Source of the DNA: Pseudomonadota bacterium | GTDB lineage: Bacteria > Pseudomonadota > Gammaproteobacteria > Xanthomonadales > Xanthomonadaceae | DNA: 64,000 bases | Direction: 5' to 3' | NCBI GenBank assembly: GCA_018242445.1 | Contig: JAFEBW010000060.1 | Location: forward strand, 62,001-126,000 | Shown: positions 63,391-64,000 of the stretch, piece by piece | Layout: each line of letters starts with the position of its first letter | Position numbering within the stretch: the first letter of the stretch is position 1 | Made by a program: the position numbers and the translations under genes | Notes under the pieces: generated by a model | Databases searched by the model: none | Told to the model about the DNA's origin: nothing | What the model saw: the letters and a program-made list of their open reading frames with translations, nothing else

Positions 63391-64000
63391 ATGGATCAGC
63401 AGCAACACGACATGGCGGGCGGCGCGAGCCTGCCCTCGCAACAAGAACACAATCGGCAGGCGTTCGTGCGCTACCTGCCGCGCCGGATCGCAGATTTCGA
63501 GCGCCGCATCCTGCGCTGCCGCTTTGCCGGATGGGAGCCGAACAGCCTCGTGGTGCTGGCCGGCGATGCGCACCGTCTGGCCGATGCCAGCGCCAACTAT
63601 GCCCTCGACGTCACGCATGCGGCCCTGCTGGCGCTGGCGCGCTGCGTGGGCGGTTTCGCGGCGAGCATGCGCGGCCCCGACCCGAAGCAGACCGAACACC
63701 TGTTCGCCCTGCTGGCCAGCGTGCTGCGTTCCCTGCCGACGACGGCGACGACGCCAGCGCAAGGGGCAGCGCCATCGGCAGCGACCGCGAAAGCAACGCC
63801 AGACGATGCCGTCGCGACAGCGGTGGCGGCGGACGCCGCCACGGATGCCCCGGTCGCTCAAGACGGCGCACCCCCGCTCGGCGACGATGCCGTGACGACG
63901 CCCGCCATCGGCGAGAGCATCGCCACGGCATCGATGGCCGACACGCTCGCCGACGCGGATGCGGCCATCGCGGTCGACAGGGCGTGCGAGGAAGACTCCA
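63391..64000 (+). CDS. Hpt-like signalling protein, N-terminal part (truncated by window edge)
   Basis: 203 codons visible, continuing past the window. Residues about 20-100 are helical; GDAHRLADASANYALD resembles the Hpt phosphotransfer motif (AHxLKGSxxxxG) with the His kept but KGS replaced by ADA. Then a long Ala/Thr/Asp-rich linker (about 110-203). In related bacteria similar N-termini precede response-regulator or GGDEF domains; that part lies outside the window. ATG at 63391; a CGTACAGTCC promoter-like sequence lies 40 bp upstream. Confidence 0.7.
   Translation, partial: MDQQQHDMAGGASLPSQQEHNRQAFVRYLPRRIADFERRILRCRFAGWEPNSLVVLAGDAHRLADASANYALDVTHAALLALARCVGGFAASMRGPDPKQTEHLFALLASVLRSLPTTATTPAQGAAPSAATAKATPDDAVATAVAADAATDAPVAQDGAPPLGDDAVTTPAIGESIATASMADTLADADAAIAVDRACEEDS

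Overview
The window is a GC-rich, gene-dense stretch of a gammaproteobacterial chromosome. Gene order (recC-recB-recD; rpsP-rimM-trmD; comEC-exbB-exbD-msbA-lpxK-kdsB; sdhCDAB with sdhE and ygfX), the fused E1 alpha/beta dehydrogenase and the many diguanylate cyclases suggest the order Lysobacterales (Xanthomonadales). I cannot name the genus. Very long open frames opposite real genes are a by-product of the GC content. No phage, plasmid or CRISPR structure is visible; the region is chromosomal core interspersed with signalling genes and short intergenic repeats.

Layout. 1-7.5 kb: recCBD operon, reading leftward, cut by the window edge in recD. 7.5-9.5 kb: membrane lipid-type hydroxylase, exported histidine phosphatase, exported DUF4124-like protein. 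9.7-11.4 kb: rpsP-rimM-trmD without rplS. 11.4-13.1 kb: membrane-anchored GltB-like FMN enzyme. 13.1-14.9 kb: a TacAT-type toxin-antitoxin pair with a palindromic operator, three tRNA genes (Leu on +, Cys and Gly on -) and a remnant of an IS21-type end. 14.9-33.3 kb: a long leftward colinear block. In transcription order it is an SDHAF4-like protein, sdhC-sdhD-sdhA-sdhB-sdhE-ygfX (complex II and its assembly), a LolC/E protein, lolD, comEC, exbB, exbD, msbA, lpxK, kdsB (outer-membrane lipid and energy-transduction genes), LMW phosphatase, NHL/thioredoxin protein, uvrC, pgsA, tRNA-Gly, tRNA-Cys. Most junctions are 4-base start/stop overlaps (ATGA or GTGA), implying translational coupling.

33.3-44.7 kb: ygfZ (Fe-S repair, divergent from the sdh block), DUF3311 plus MctP-type transporter, a STAS-like protein, an adenylate cyclase-FHA protein, a large M16 peptidase, the fused ketoacid dehydrogenase E1, a glutathione transferase and an acetyltransferase. 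This part is littered with REP/BIME-like palindromic elements. 44.7-64 kb: pilin-like lipoprotein and glutaryl-CoA dehydrogenase, then a region rich in cyclic-di-GMP genes: a GAF/HD-GYP phosphodiesterase, a membrane diguanylate cyclase, a PelD-like GAF plus degenerate GGDEF protein, a heme-c-sensing diguanylate cyclase, a beta-propeller diguanylate cyclase, and at the right edge a truncated protein with an Hpt-like motif. Between them lie stress and metabolic genes (FMN reductase, msrB, DDAH, YbiI zinc finger, PEP-mutase-like enzyme, cysteine-synthase-like enzyme, AhpD-like protein) and several small exported proteins.

The most interesting points are the I-site-only c-di-GMP receptor candidate surrounded by cyclases, the complex II locus that brings together three different assembly-type factors, and the family of paired palindromes that has inserted between genes and even inside the sdh operon.
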